From assembly GCA_964419605.1 (NCBI GenBank), contig CAYQQM010000052.1, forward strand, positions 1 through 33,317: a stretch of DNA of 33,317 nt, in the 5' to 3' direction. A program made the translations under genes and the position numbers. The notes below the pieces were generated by a model. That model was not told the origin of the DNA. It worked only from the letters and a program-made list of their open reading frames with translations, and did no database searches. Below are positions 17,282 through 25,365 of this stretch, in pieces; within the stretch, counting starts at the first letter, position 1; every line of letters begins with the position of its first letter. This DNA is from JABFXX01 sp964419605. Lineage in GTDB: Bacteria; Myxococcota_A; Polyangia; Haliangiales; Haliangiaceae.

Positions 17282-18094
17282 GTGCTTAGGTACAAAGAAA
17301 CCGAGGATATTGACGCCCGTTATAGCGAGGTCGAACGGACCGTGGCTGCTTGGCGGCAGGCGATTGCATCAGCCAATCCGATTGCGCGTACCGAGTTCAA
17401 CAATCGGCTTCGGATCTCGCTGATTCATCACGATGCCGCGCTTGAAGGCGAAGTGCTAAGTTACAGCGAAATCAAAGCGTCGGTCGATCCGAGCATCATT
17501 AGCGACCCCTCCCTGATCCCGTCGTACGAGGAAATCCGCCGATTTGATGATGCCTGCAATTTCGCAGCGGAGCACGCCGCCGACAAAAAGAAACCGTTCA
17601 AGCTCGATACAATCCGCGATCTCTACTCGATTCTCGCTCCGGACGAAAAGGCCAAAGGACTTCCGTTCCGCAAGGAGAACCCGCTTCATCGGCTCTACTA
17701 CCACGATATCGCTCCACCGGAGAAAATCCTTCCGCAAATGCGCAAGCTCGGCGAGTGGATCGATGATCCGGCGACCAAGAGTTCGCACGTGATCGACCGC
17801 GTGGCGTCTCTGCATTCTAAGTTCATGGCGATCTTTCCCTGGGCGAAGGAATCGGGTCGCACCATCCGGATCGCTTCGAACCTGCTGCTGCAGGAAGGTG
17901 GATATCCGATTTCGATCATTCACTCGATCGATCGTCAGCGATACTACGAAGCCCTTCGGGGCGATCACATCGGCCTGACCTCGCTGTATCTCGAGGCGGT
18001 TCAGACCACGGCTGAAACCGAGCTTCGCGTGTACGAAGAGGCGGGCAAGGCATCGCCCAAGCGACGCCCCAAGAAATCGCTCGCGGCGAGCTAG
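17282..18094 (+). CDS. Fic-fold protein with degenerate catalytic motif
   Basis: This 270-residue protein has the Fic family layout. It has an N-terminal segment with DAALEG (51-56), at the place of the inhibitory (S/T)xxxE(G/N) motif, then a flap-like FRKENPLHRLYYHDIAPPEKI region (129-149). The core loop is LHSKFMAIFPWAKESGRTIR (177-196). Active Fic AMP transferases carry HxFx(D/E)GNGRxxR. Here the His is Phe185, the acidic residue is Lys189 and GNGR is ESGR, so AMPylation by the standard mechanism is not expected. The downstream segment IIHSIDRQRYYEALR keeps family character, and the tail is basic. The GTG start is set by AGGA at 17273-17276. It is followed 12 bases later by arfB. A binding or regulatory role is inference. 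Confidence 0.75.
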   Translation: MLRYKETEDIDARYSEVERTVAAWRQAIASANPIARTEFNNRLRISLIHHDAALEGEVLSYSEIKASVDPSIISDPSLIPSYEEIRRFDDACNFAAEHAADKKKPFKLDTIRDLYSILAPDEKAKGLPFRKENPLHRLYYHDIAPPEKILPQMRKLGEWIDDPATKSSHVIDRVASLHSKFMAIFPWAKESGRTIRIASNLLLQEGGYPISIIHSIDRQRYYEALRGDHIGLTSLYLEAVQTTAETELRVYEEAGKASPKRRPKKSLAAS

Positions 18095-18106
18095 CTGGGG
18101 TGGCGG

Positions 18107-18529
18107 GTGCGCCCGGGAATTGTTGTTCGCGCGGGCCTTACGATTCCCGAGGCGGAGCTAGATGTCGCATTTTCCTGCTCCGGTGGTCCGGGTGGGCAAA
18201 ACGTCAACAAAGTCGCTACCAAAGTCGAATTGCGATGGCGTCCGGCCACTTCGGTAGCGCTTACTGACCGCGACCGCGCTTGGCTGCTGGAACGCCTTCG
18301 CAACCGGATGACCAACGACGGAACGCTGATCGTTACATCCACGCTCACGCGCGATCAGGTCAAGAATCGCGCCAACGCAGAGGAAAAGCTCGCACAGATC
18401 GTCCGGACCGCGCTCGATCGACCCACTCCGCGCAAACCAACGCGCCCGACCCGAGCGGCAAAGCGCCGTCGAGTCGCTGATAAGCGCCACCGGGCGAAAG
18501 TGAAGTCGGATCGGCGAAGTTCCGAATAG
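18107..18529 (+). CDS. arfB: ArfB-like peptidyl-tRNA hydrolase (ribosome rescue)
   Basis: ArfB (YaeJ) enters stalled ribosomes lacking an A-site codon and hydrolyses peptidyl-tRNA. The 140-residue protein matches the family in length. The catalytic GGQ (29-31) lies within CSGGPGGQNVNK, followed by the RF-1-like domain to about residue 100 and then a Lys/Arg-rich tail (about 105-137) of the kind that occupies the mRNA channel. Its small size separates it from true release factors. The GTG start at 18107 follows a GGGG/GGCGG stretch and lies 12 bases after the Fic-like gene, so the two are likely co-transcribed. Confidence 0.9.
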   Translation: MRPGIVVRAGLTIPEAELDVAFSCSGGPGGQNVNKVATKVELRWRPATSVALTDRDRAWLLERLRNRMTNDGTLIVTSTLTRDQVKNRANAEEKLAQIVRTALDRPTPRKPTRPTRAAKRRRVADKRHRAKVKSDRRSSE

Positions 18530-18562
18530 GTTTGTTGCGTGGCCGCGCCCTCTGGCCCGCAG

Positions 18563-18898
18563 TCAGTATCCGCACATCTTCAAAAAATCTTTTTCCTGCG
18601 CCGTAGGTTCGATTCCCTTCTCCTTAAGCGCCTTGATGGATGACGGGACGGAACGTGTTCCCTTGTACCCCATCGCTTTCCAAACAAGGTTGCAGCCATG
18701 GCCCTCGCCAGCGAAATTGCCCCAAATCTCCCCATCGGACAGCTGTTGACCATTGGCCTTCTGAAACAAGGCCTCAATTGCATCTCGAGTATACGCGTTA
18801 CACAGAGGACGTGGATTATCTCGTTGTGGCATGTAGTCCGGGGCAACGGGCTGTTCGTCTATGAAGTTTAATAATGGTACCTTGTCGAGAATTGACAC
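18563..18898 (-). CDS. Small hypothetical protein
   Basis: This is a 111-residue protein with no family I recognise. The GTG at 18898 is supported by GGAG on the - strand (18906-18909), 7 bases upstream. The composition is mixed and soluble: an acidic, Pro-containing N-terminus, a central GEIWGNFAGEGHGCNLVWKA segment, and a C-terminal Lys/Glu helix ending in two hydrophobic residues and MCGY. There is no signal peptide or membrane segment. The base composition is more AT-rich than the flanking genes, hinting at transfer. It converges with arfB. Confidence 0.5.
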   Translation of the reverse strand: MSILDKVPLLNFIDEQPVAPDYMPQRDNPRPLCNAYTRDAIEALFQKANGQQLSDGEIWGNFAGEGHGCNLVWKAMGYKGTRSVPSSIKALKEKGIEPTAQEKDFLKMCGY

Positions 18899-18957
18899 AG
18901 CTATGCTCCGTCTGGGATGTCCCGAGGTTTAAGATTAGCGCGTGTTTTGCAGAGCTA

Positions 18958-18987
18958 CAACGCCTTCTTTTTAGCACCGCAACGCCT
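18958..18987. repeat. Direct repeat CAACGCCT, 22-base period
   Basis: Two identical 8-base copies lie at 18958-18965 and 18980-18987. The spacing is two turns of the helix, upstream of the small - strand gene starting at 18898. This arrangement suits a transcription-factor site, but no regulator is identified. Confidence 0.3.
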
Positions 18988-19327
18988 GCGTTACTCGCCT
19001 CAGTGGTGACTGACGTCACGTTTTCGGTAATGCCGGCTTCGTGGGTAAGCGTAGCCGCCGATCGGCGTGAATGAATCTGCCGCTGGTCGCTGCAGTTCGC
19101 GGATTGAAGCTACTTCCCCTACTCCTGAAACGGGGCTGCTTCGATACACGGTGCTGCCGTTGACTTTCATGAAATTCAGCGAGAGCGTCATGCTCGAACT
19201 CTGGGCGATATTTCTGTCGTGCCTGCTGAGAGGTTGCCGCAGTGGCTTGCGAAGCTATAGCGACGCTACATTTGGGTTGCAGATTGACCCGCCACATGCA
19301 ATCGGATGCCAAGATGCATTTCATCGG

Positions 19328-19356
19328 TTCAGACCCGCGGTGAAGTTCTGTATAGT
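19328..19356 (+). promoter_or_regulatory. Putative promoter for the glycosyltransferase operon
   Basis: TTCAGA (19328-19333) and TATAGT (19351-19356) are spaced by 17 bases. The -10 matches five of six consensus bases and the -35 four of six. Transcription would start near 19363, leaving only about 15 bases before the ATG at 19378, where no clear Shine-Dalgarno sequence is seen. Confidence 0.42.
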
Positions 19357-19377
19357 CCCGGCCTTCGCCGAACCTCT

Positions 19378-20337
19378 ATGAATGTCGCTGTTCTAGTTCC
19401 TTGCTTCAACGAGGCTGCTGCTATCGCAAAGGTGATTCGCGATTTTCGCGCGGCACTGCCGAGCGCAGCGATCTATGTATTCGACAACCGATCGACGGAC
19501 GATACCGCAGCGGTTGCCGCGGCGGCGGGCGCCGAAGTTCGCAGCGAAACCCGGCGTGGCAAGGGCAATGTCGTGCGGCGAATGTTTCAAGATATCGATG
19601 CCGACGTGTACGTGATGGTCGATGGCGATGACACCTACGACGCTGCCATGGCACCGATGTTGATCGAGAAACTCGTCGCGGATCACCTCGACATGGTGGT
19701 AGGCAAGCGCATTGAATCGCATCAAGCTGCCTATCGCGCCGGCCATCGCCTGGGCAATCGCGTGTTGACCGGATTAGTTGCCAAGCTGTTCGGCGCCCCT
19801 GTCGACGATATGTTGTCTGGGTATCGCGTGCTATCGCGGCGATTTGTGAAGAGTTTTCCGTCGTCATCACGCGAATTTGAGATCGAGACCGAACTAACGG
19901 TACACGCGCTGCAAATGAAGATGGCGATTGCGGAAGTCGACACGAACTACAAGGAGCGCCCCCCCGGTTCGGCGAGCAAGCTGCGCACATTTCGCGACGG
20001 TTGGCGAATCCTCGTTGCGATCATGAATTTGTTGCGCAATGAGCGGCCCCTGCTGTTTTTTTCGCTGATTGGAGCCGTGTGTCTGGCAACCGGGGCGGTG
20101 CTAGGCGTCCCCGTGTTTTCCGAGTACCTCGATACTGGACTCGTGCGTCGATTTCCAACGGCGATTTTGTGTTATTCGCTGGGCGGGATCGCGGTCATGT
20201 GTGTGGCCACGGGCCTTATTCTCGACTTGGTGGCGCACGTGCGGCGCGAGGCCAAATTGTTAGCGTACCTGCGCTGGAGTGCACCTGCAGCCGGTCCGAG
20301 GTCGGCCCCGCCCCAGCTCGATCACGGCCCGCATTAG
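19378..20337 (+). CDS. Membrane-anchored family-2 glycosyltransferase
   Basis: This 319-residue protein has an N-terminal GT-A catalytic domain (VLVPCFNEAAAI at 6-17, the FDNRSTDDT segment, RRGKGNVVR, and the nucleotide/metal site DGDDTYD at 82-88), followed by GYRVLSRRF and FEIETELT. Two C-terminal membrane helices span about 225-245 and 260-285. The layout resembles dolichol/polyprenyl-phosphate sugar transferases, so it probably moves a sugar from a nucleotide donor to a lipid carrier or glycan. The ATG at 19378 was chosen because the GT-A fold begins immediately. An upstream in-frame start at 19306 adds unrelated residues. The next glycosyltransferase starts 55 bases later. Confidence 0.85.
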   Translation: MNVAVLVPCFNEAAAIAKVIRDFRAALPSAAIYVFDNRSTDDTAAVAAAAGAEVRSETRRGKGNVVRRMFQDIDADVYVMVDGDDTYDAAMAPMLIEKLVADHLDMVVGKRIESHQAAYRAGHRLGNRVLTGLVAKLFGAPVDDMLSGYRVLSRRFVKSFPSSSREFEIETELTVHALQMKMAIAEVDTNYKERPPGSASKLRTFRDGWRILVAIMNLLRNERPLLFFSLIGAVCLATGAVLGVPVFSEYLDTGLVRRFPTAILCYSLGGIAVMCVATGLILDLVAHVRREAKLLAYLRWSAPAAGPRSAPPQLDHGPH

Positions 20338-20392
20338 GGCGAGCTTTGGAAAACCGCGGCTCAACTGGTGCTACGGTGTGGGGCGTCTGCGA

Positions 20393-21400
20393 ATGCCCCA
20401 ACCAGTGATTTCCATCGTGGTTCCAGCGTTTAATGAGGAGCGCAACATCGCTCCGTTTCTTGATGCATTGACTGGCGTGCTCGATGCCATCGGCGAGCCA
20501 TCCGAGATCATCTTTGTCGATGATGGTTCTCGCGACGGTACGCTCGGCGTACTCGCCGCGGCGGCGGCGCACGACCCACGCGTGAAAGTGATCGGACTAG
20601 CGCGCAATTTCGGTAAGGACGTCGCGCTATCGGCTGGACTCGCGCATGCCAGCGGACAGGCCGCCATTCCGATCGATTGCGACTTGCAACATCCTCCCGA
20701 GCTTATCGCCGCGTTCGTGGCCAAATGGCGCCAAGGATACGAAATGGTGCTGGGAGTCCGCTCTCGCCGCGACGAAGAAGGCATTGTGCGGCGGACGTTG
20801 TCGCGCATGTACTACAGGGTCATGCGGCTGATGACCAGCGTCGAGATTCCTCCCAGCGCGGGTGATTTTCGGCTGCTCGACCGCAAGATCCTCAACGTGA
20901 TCAATGCAATGCCGGAACGCCATCGCTTCCTGAAGGGCATTTTTGCTTGGCCCGGGTTTCGCGTGGCTTCGATTGAATTTCAGGCCAGGCCTCGCGCCAA
21001 CGCGACCCGGAGCACCTGGAGCCTGATCAAGCTGTGGCGCTTTGCGCTCGACGGGCTATTTTCGTTTTCTGCCGCGCCGCTCAAATTATGGACCTACATC
21101 GGCGCCCTATCCGCTAGTGCCGCCTTTTTATACTTGATCATTACCGTCGTTCAGAAACTGTGGTGGGGCATCGCAGTTCCTGGGTACGCTTCGCTGTTAA
21201 TTGTGATGCTGTTCTTTAACGGACTTCTCCTCATCTCGAACGGCATTCAAGGCGAATACATCGCGCGCATCTTCGATGAGGTGAAAGGCCGGCCGCTGTA
21301 CGTGATTGCGCATAAACAAGGGTTCGATCGCGCCGCTTCCCCCTCGTCCGCAACCATGGCGGGCGAAACGCGCAACGAGCCGTCGAATCGGCTACCCTAA
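20393..21400 (+). CDS. GtrB/DPM1-like polyprenyl-phosphate glycosyltransferase
   Basis: This 335-residue family-2 transferase has VVPAFNEERNI (9-19), FVDDGSRDGT (41-50), ARNFGKDVALSAGL, and the D95-C-D97 LQHPPE motif. It also has GDFRLLDRK and the RHRFLKG-type segment of bactoprenol glucosyltransferases. Two C-terminal membrane helices (about 231-252 and 265-287) end in NGIQGEYIARIFDEVKGRPLY. Members typically make polyprenyl-phosphate-sugar at the inner membrane as the donor for a GT-C transferase outside. The ATG at 20393 follows a GGGG stretch and starts the fold. It ends 6 bases before the next gene. Confidence 0.9.
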   Translation: MPQPVISIVVPAFNEERNIAPFLDALTGVLDAIGEPSEIIFVDDGSRDGTLGVLAAAAAHDPRVKVIGLARNFGKDVALSAGLAHASGQAAIPIDCDLQHPPELIAAFVAKWRQGYEMVLGVRSRRDEEGIVRRTLSRMYYRVMRLMTSVEIPPSAGDFRLLDRKILNVINAMPERHRFLKGIFAWPGFRVASIEFQARPRANATRSTWSLIKLWRFALDGLFSFSAAPLKLWTYIGALSASAAFLYLIITVVQKLWWGIAVPGYASLLIVMLFFNGLLLISNGIQGEYIARIFDEVKGRPLYVIAHKQGFDRAASPSSATMAGETRNEPSNRLP

Positions 21401-21406
21401 CGGACC

Positions 21407-23530
21407 ATGTTACGCCGGACGTTCGCTTTCTGCGCTGCGTGGGGAGCATTGCTAACCTCCTGTCGAGGAAAATTTTTGTTGGCGAAAGGGAATCGCATGG
21501 CCAGTGATCCGCTACTGTCACCTTGGACCGGTCCTCATGGAGGGCTTCCGCGTTTCGACGCGATCCGGATCGGCAACTTCAAACCCGCGCTTCTCAAAGC
21601 GATGGACCTAAAAAGGGCAGAGATTGCTGCCATCGTAGGCAACACCGCGGCGCCTACTTTCGAAAACACGATCGCGGCGCTAGAAGACGCTGGGCGTCCG
21701 TTCAACCGAGTTACGAGCCTGTTCCACATTTATCGCGGCACGATGAGCGACAAAGCGGTACAGAAGCTCGATGAAGAAATGGCCCCGATCTTGGCCGCAT
21801 TTCGCGACGAGATCATCCAAAATCAAGCGCTGTTCGACCGGATCAAAACGGTGTACGAGCGGCGAACCCAGGTTGGACTTGCGCCGGACCAGGAGCGACT
21901 TGTCGAAACGCTCTACCTCGATTTCGCTCGTCGCGGCGCGGAGCTTGCCGACACCGCGAAAGCGCGCCTCAAGCAGATCAATGCCCAGCTCGCCTCTCTC
22001 TACACCAAATTCTCGCAGAATCTCCTTGCCGACGAGGAGGGTGGAATGCTGGTGTTGCGCGCCGAAACGGACCTCGTCGGGTTGCCACAGAGTTTGAAGC
22101 AAGCGGCCCGGCAAGCCGCGGAAGAAAAGCAGCAGCCCGGCAGTTGGGTGATCGCCAACACGCGTTCGGCCATGGAGCCGTTCCTGACCTACTCGACCCG
22201 TCGCGACCTGCGGGAGAAGGCGTGGCGGCTATGGGTCAGCCGCGGCGACAACCCCGGCGATCACAACAACAAGCCGGTGATTCGGAACATCCTTGCGCTT
22301 CGCGAGGAAAAAGCAAAGATCCTCGGATATCAAAGCTACGCGCACTGGTTCATCGCCGACAACATGGCGAAAACCCCGGAGGCGGCACTGGCGCTATGCA
22401 TGAAAGTGTGGCCGGCGGCGCGAGCGCGCGTCCACGAAGAGGTGGCCGCGATGAAACAGCTCGCACGCGCTGACAGCGTCGACAATATCGCACCTTGGGA
22501 CTATCGGTTCTACGCTGAGAAGGTTCGCAAGGCGCGATACGACCTCGACGCAGACGAGGTGAAGCAGTACCTGCAGCTCGACAAGATGCGCGAGGCAATG
22601 ATGTGGGCTGCGGGTCAGCTTTACGGACTTGCGTTCGACCTGGTCACCGACGTTCCAGTCGTGCATCCGGATGTCACCGTGTACAAGGTTTCGCGCGGCG
22701 GTTCGCATGTCGGCCTGTGGTACTTCGATCCGTATGCGCGCGATGGCAAAGAGTCTGGCGCGTGGATGAGCGCGTACCGAACGCAAGAAGGATTCCGCGA
22801 AGTCATCGCCCCAATCGTTTCTAACAACTCGAACTTCGTCAAAGCCAGTGGAGCGGTGCTCATCTCGTGGGACGACGCACAGACCATGTTCCACGAGTTT
22901 GGTCACGCGCTGCACGGGCTCAACTCGGCGGTCCGATATCCAACCCTTGCAGGAACGAGCACCAAGCGCGACTTTGTAGAGTTTCCCAGTCAGCTCAATG
23001 AGCATTGGCTAAGGACGCCAGAGATCCTCAGCCGGTTTGCAGTTCACCATCAGACCGGCAAACCCATGCCGAGTGAGCTGGTGGCGAAAATCGAAAGAGC
23101 TAAGCACTTTAACGAGGGATTTCGGACAATTGAATATTTGGCCTGCGCGATTTATGACCTCAAGATCCATACCGCTCCAGCCGCCGGGATCGATCCAGAG
23201 GAGTTCGAGCGGCACGCGATGCAGGAGCTCGGCATGCCGGCAGAGATGGTGATGCGGCATCGCCCGACTCAGTTTGGGCACTTGTTTACGGGCGAGGGCT
23301 ATTCGGCCGGCTACTATTCGTATCTTTGGGCCGATACGCTAACGGCGGATGCGGCCGAGGCGTTCGCGGCTGCCGGTAGTTTCTACGATAAAGCGCTGGC
23401 AAAGCGGCTGCTGGAGTTCGTGCTTAGCGTTGGCAACTCGGTTCCCCCGGATGTGGCGTTCAGAAACTTCCGCGGCCGCGACGCGGATGTGAGCGCGCTC
23501 ATGCGCAGTCGGGGATTTGCGATACAGTGA
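21407..23530 (+). CDS. M3-family metallopeptidase (oligopeptidase A / dipeptidyl carboxypeptidase type)
   Basis: This is a zinc peptidase that degrades short peptides. The HEFGH motif is at 496-500 and the third zinc ligand is probably Glu525 in DFVEFPSQ. The GEGYSAGYYSYLWAD segment near the C-terminus is typical of M3. Two starts compete. The ATG at 21407 gives 707 residues and a lipoprotein-like signal (MLRR, hydrophobic run, LLTSC ending at residue 19). The ATG at 21497 gives 677 residues, the usual cytoplasmic length, and has AAAGGGAA six bases upstream. I list the longer form. Localisation is therefore open: inner-membrane/periplasmic lipoprotein, or cytoplasmic. Its stop overlaps the next start (GTGA). 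Confidence 0.9.
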   Translation: MLRRTFAFCAAWGALLTSCRGKFLLAKGNRMASDPLLSPWTGPHGGLPRFDAIRIGNFKPALLKAMDLKRAEIAAIVGNTAAPTFENTIAALEDAGRPFNRVTSLFHIYRGTMSDKAVQKLDEEMAPILAAFRDEIIQNQALFDRIKTVYERRTQVGLAPDQERLVETLYLDFARRGAELADTAKARLKQINAQLASLYTKFSQNLLADEEGGMLVLRAETDLVGLPQSLKQAARQAAEEKQQPGSWVIANTRSAMEPFLTYSTRRDLREKAWRLWVSRGDNPGDHNNKPVIRNILALREEKAKILGYQSYAHWFIADNMAKTPEAALALCMKVWPAARARVHEEVAAMKQLARADSVDNIAPWDYRFYAEKVRKARYDLDADEVKQYLQLDKMREAMMWAAGQLYGLAFDLVTDVPVVHPDVTVYKVSRGGSHVGLWYFDPYARDGKESGAWMSAYRTQEGFREVIAPIVSNNSNFVKASGAVLISWDDAQTMFHEFGHALHGLNSAVRYPTLAGTSTKRDFVEFPSQLNEHWLRTPEILSRFAVHHQTGKPMPSELVAKIERAKHFNEGFRTIEYLACAIYDLKIHTAPAAGIDPEEFERHAMQELGMPAEMVMRHRPTQFGHLFTGEGYSAGYYSYLWADTLTADAAEAFAAAGSFYDKALAKRLLEFVLSVGNSVPPDVAFRNFRGRDADVSALMRSRGFAIQ

Positions 23531-25365
23531 TTCTGCGCGTCCTATTCATCGTTTATGTCGCTGTGACGGCACTCCATATCGGCTGGGTCGTTCACCATGA
23601 GCCCTTTGCATTCGATGCGTGGAATGTGGCGGTTGATACGGGGGCTAGGCCGATCACGCTCGCTCGTTTCTTCGACTATTGGTGGTTTGAGTATACCCAT
23701 TCGAATCCTCGGCTTGGTCAGCCGCTCGCGTACCTGTCGTATAAGCTCGAATATTTTTCCGTCATCGTTACGCCGATTGCCTACCTGGCGGTGACGCTCG
23801 CCATTGCCGCACTGGGACTCGGCCGTTGGCCATGGCGTCGGGGTCGCGACCTGGCCCTGTGGGCGATCGTCATCGGCAGCATGTGGTTCGCTCTACCTCA
23901 AATTGGAAAGACGCTGTTCTGCCGCGCGTATTGCGCGAACTACATCTACAGCCTTGCGATCCAGTTGTGGTTTCTCGTTCCACTTCGGTTCGCCCACAGC
24001 TCGGCACGCCAGGGAGTCGCGCGGTGCTTCGCGTGGGGAGGATTCGGGATTGCGGCTGGAATGTGCAACGAGCACACCGGGCCCGCGTTGTGTGTTTTTT
24101 TGGCAAGCTACGCTTGGTGGTGCCATCGGCACCGGCGCGCGGGAGCGAGCTTTGCGTGGTCAGGTGCCGTCGGTGCTGTGCTTGGATTCTCCGCCATTTT
24201 CTTGGCGCCCGGGCAAAGCGAACGCTACGGCGGGTTGGCTCAACGCACGTCTCTCGTCGAACGGATGTTGCAGCGCGGAATTACCGGCAACCTCGAAATC
24301 ATTCGCGATCTCATTCTCGGCGTTGCTCCCCTCCTCGGGCTGGTCGCGGTTATTGCGGTTATTGCAATGGTTCGTAGCAATCGTGAAGTTCCGCACAGCG
24401 ATGTTCTCGGGGCAGTCATGCGGCGAACAGGTTGGGTCATGGTAGCCGCACTTGCGATGGCTGCCACGCTGTTCGTTTCGCCAAAGCTTGGACCACGATT
24501 CTACTACGCCTCTGCGAGCCTGCTACTTGCCAGCGTCGTTGCCATGGCGAGCGAGGTCCTTACATCGCGCCAGCTGGGTTCGCTGGTCGTATTAGCCGTT
24601 GCATCGTCAGCGTACGCGATAGCCCATACGGTTCCATTGTATGCGCGCCTGGCACAATCCAGCGAACGCAGAATGGCGGAGCTCGCTAGGGCGCCATCTC
24701 GATCTGTGTACGTCGCCACAGCGTTCGACCAGGTAGAAGAATCGTGGTGGTCGTACGGCGACGATTTTCGCGACTCGAGAAAGCGGGATCTGGTGACAAC
24801 CTACCTTGGACTATCAGGCCTTGCGCTCGACGCACCCGACCGGTATGCGCCGCTCGGTCTATCACGTGCGGCGTTTATTCCCGAGTACAAAATCGAAGGA
24901 CAGGTTGCGATGGGCCACCAGGGAGGATTGGTGTTGGGCAAGGTGGACGGCTTTGACATGGTTGGACTCCAGCACGAGGCCCGTACCGCCACAGAGCGAC
25001 TGCGAGCGCGGCTCCAGCCCGCCAAGCTAGAACAACTGGATGTTGCGGTGATCGTAGATCGACCGGGTATCGAGCTGCCGCGCCCACGCATCTTGATTTC
25101 GCGCTGGCGCGAGGGGCGATACGAAAGCTACATTGCGCAGATCCACCGCAAAGGCAAATCGCGAGTCCTAACCCTTCCGAAGCAGCTGGCGAATACGGAT
25201 TACGACATCATCGTTTATCACGTTGGCAGCGAGGCTCGGCGCCTCGGAGGGACGAGCGGGGAATCGCTGCAGTACGTGCCCTGGAAACCGGGCGTGTATT
25301 GGGCGCTTGCATGCCATCCTTCGGAGTGCTTTGTGATCGCCGCCACGCGATCTGGCGGCGGATGA
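23527..25365 (+). CDS. Multi-spanning membrane protein, GT-C-like (DUF6056-like), paralogue 1
   Basis: This 612-residue protein has about ten membrane segments in the first 370 residues and a soluble C-terminal part of about 220 residues. Features shared with the next gene at matching positions are an Asp in the first outside loop (D30-A-W), NPRLGQ (60-65), NEHTGP (181-186), APGQ..RYGGLA (from 227) and SPK.GPR.Y. An Asp/Glu in the first exported loop is typical of GT-C glycosyltransferases using lipid-phosphate sugars, so a transferase fed by the upstream GtrB-like enzyme is plausible but inferred. Compared with its neighbour it carries about 150 extra C-terminal residues. The GTG start overlaps the peptidase stop. 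I recall this family as DUF6056; I could not check that. Confidence 0.75.
   Translation: MILRVLFIVYVAVTALHIGWVVHHEPFAFDAWNVAVDTGARPITLARFFDYWWFEYTHSNPRLGQPLAYLSYKLEYFSVIVTPIAYLAVTLAIAALGLGRWPWRRGRDLALWAIVIGSMWFALPQIGKTLFCRAYCANYIYSLAIQLWFLVPLRFAHSSARQGVARCFAWGGFGIAAGMCNEHTGPALCVFLASYAWWCHRHRRAGASFAWSGAVGAVLGFSAIFLAPGQSERYGGLAQRTSLVERMLQRGITGNLEIIRDLILGVAPLLGLVAVIAVIAMVRSNREVPHSDVLGAVMRRTGWVMVAALAMAATLFVSPKLGPRFYYASASLLLASVVAMASEVLTSRQLGSLVVLAVASSAYAIAHTVPLYARLAQSSERRMAELARAPSRSVYVATAFDQVEESWWSYGDDFRDSRKRDLVTTYLGLSGLALDAPDRYAPLGLSRAAFIPEYKIEGQVAMGHQGGLVLGKVDGFDMVGLQHEARTATERLRARLQPAKLEQLDVAVIVDRPGIELPRPRILISRWREGRYESYIAQIHRKGKSRVLTLPKQLANTDYDIIVYHVGSEARRLGGTSGESLQYVPWKPGVYWALACHPSECFVIAATRSGGG

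Larger units (their letters stand above)
18899..19377. other. 479-base region without a supported gene
   Basis: Several short frames on both strands (for example - strand 19000-19191 and 19016-19324, + strand 19067-19381) lack ribosome binding sites or familiar features, and none is supported. The region holds two CAACGCCT copies (18958-18965 and 18980-18987) spaced 22 bases apart, a TGACGTCA palindrome (19011-19018), and a promoter candidate at its right end. It may be a decayed gene or a regulatory spacer. Confidence 0.4.

Noticed and set aside
18604..18616. tRNA T-loop-like string GGTTCGATTCC
   Set aside because: The flanking bases do not form a T-stem, and no acceptor, D or anticodon arm fits; it lies within a small coding gene.
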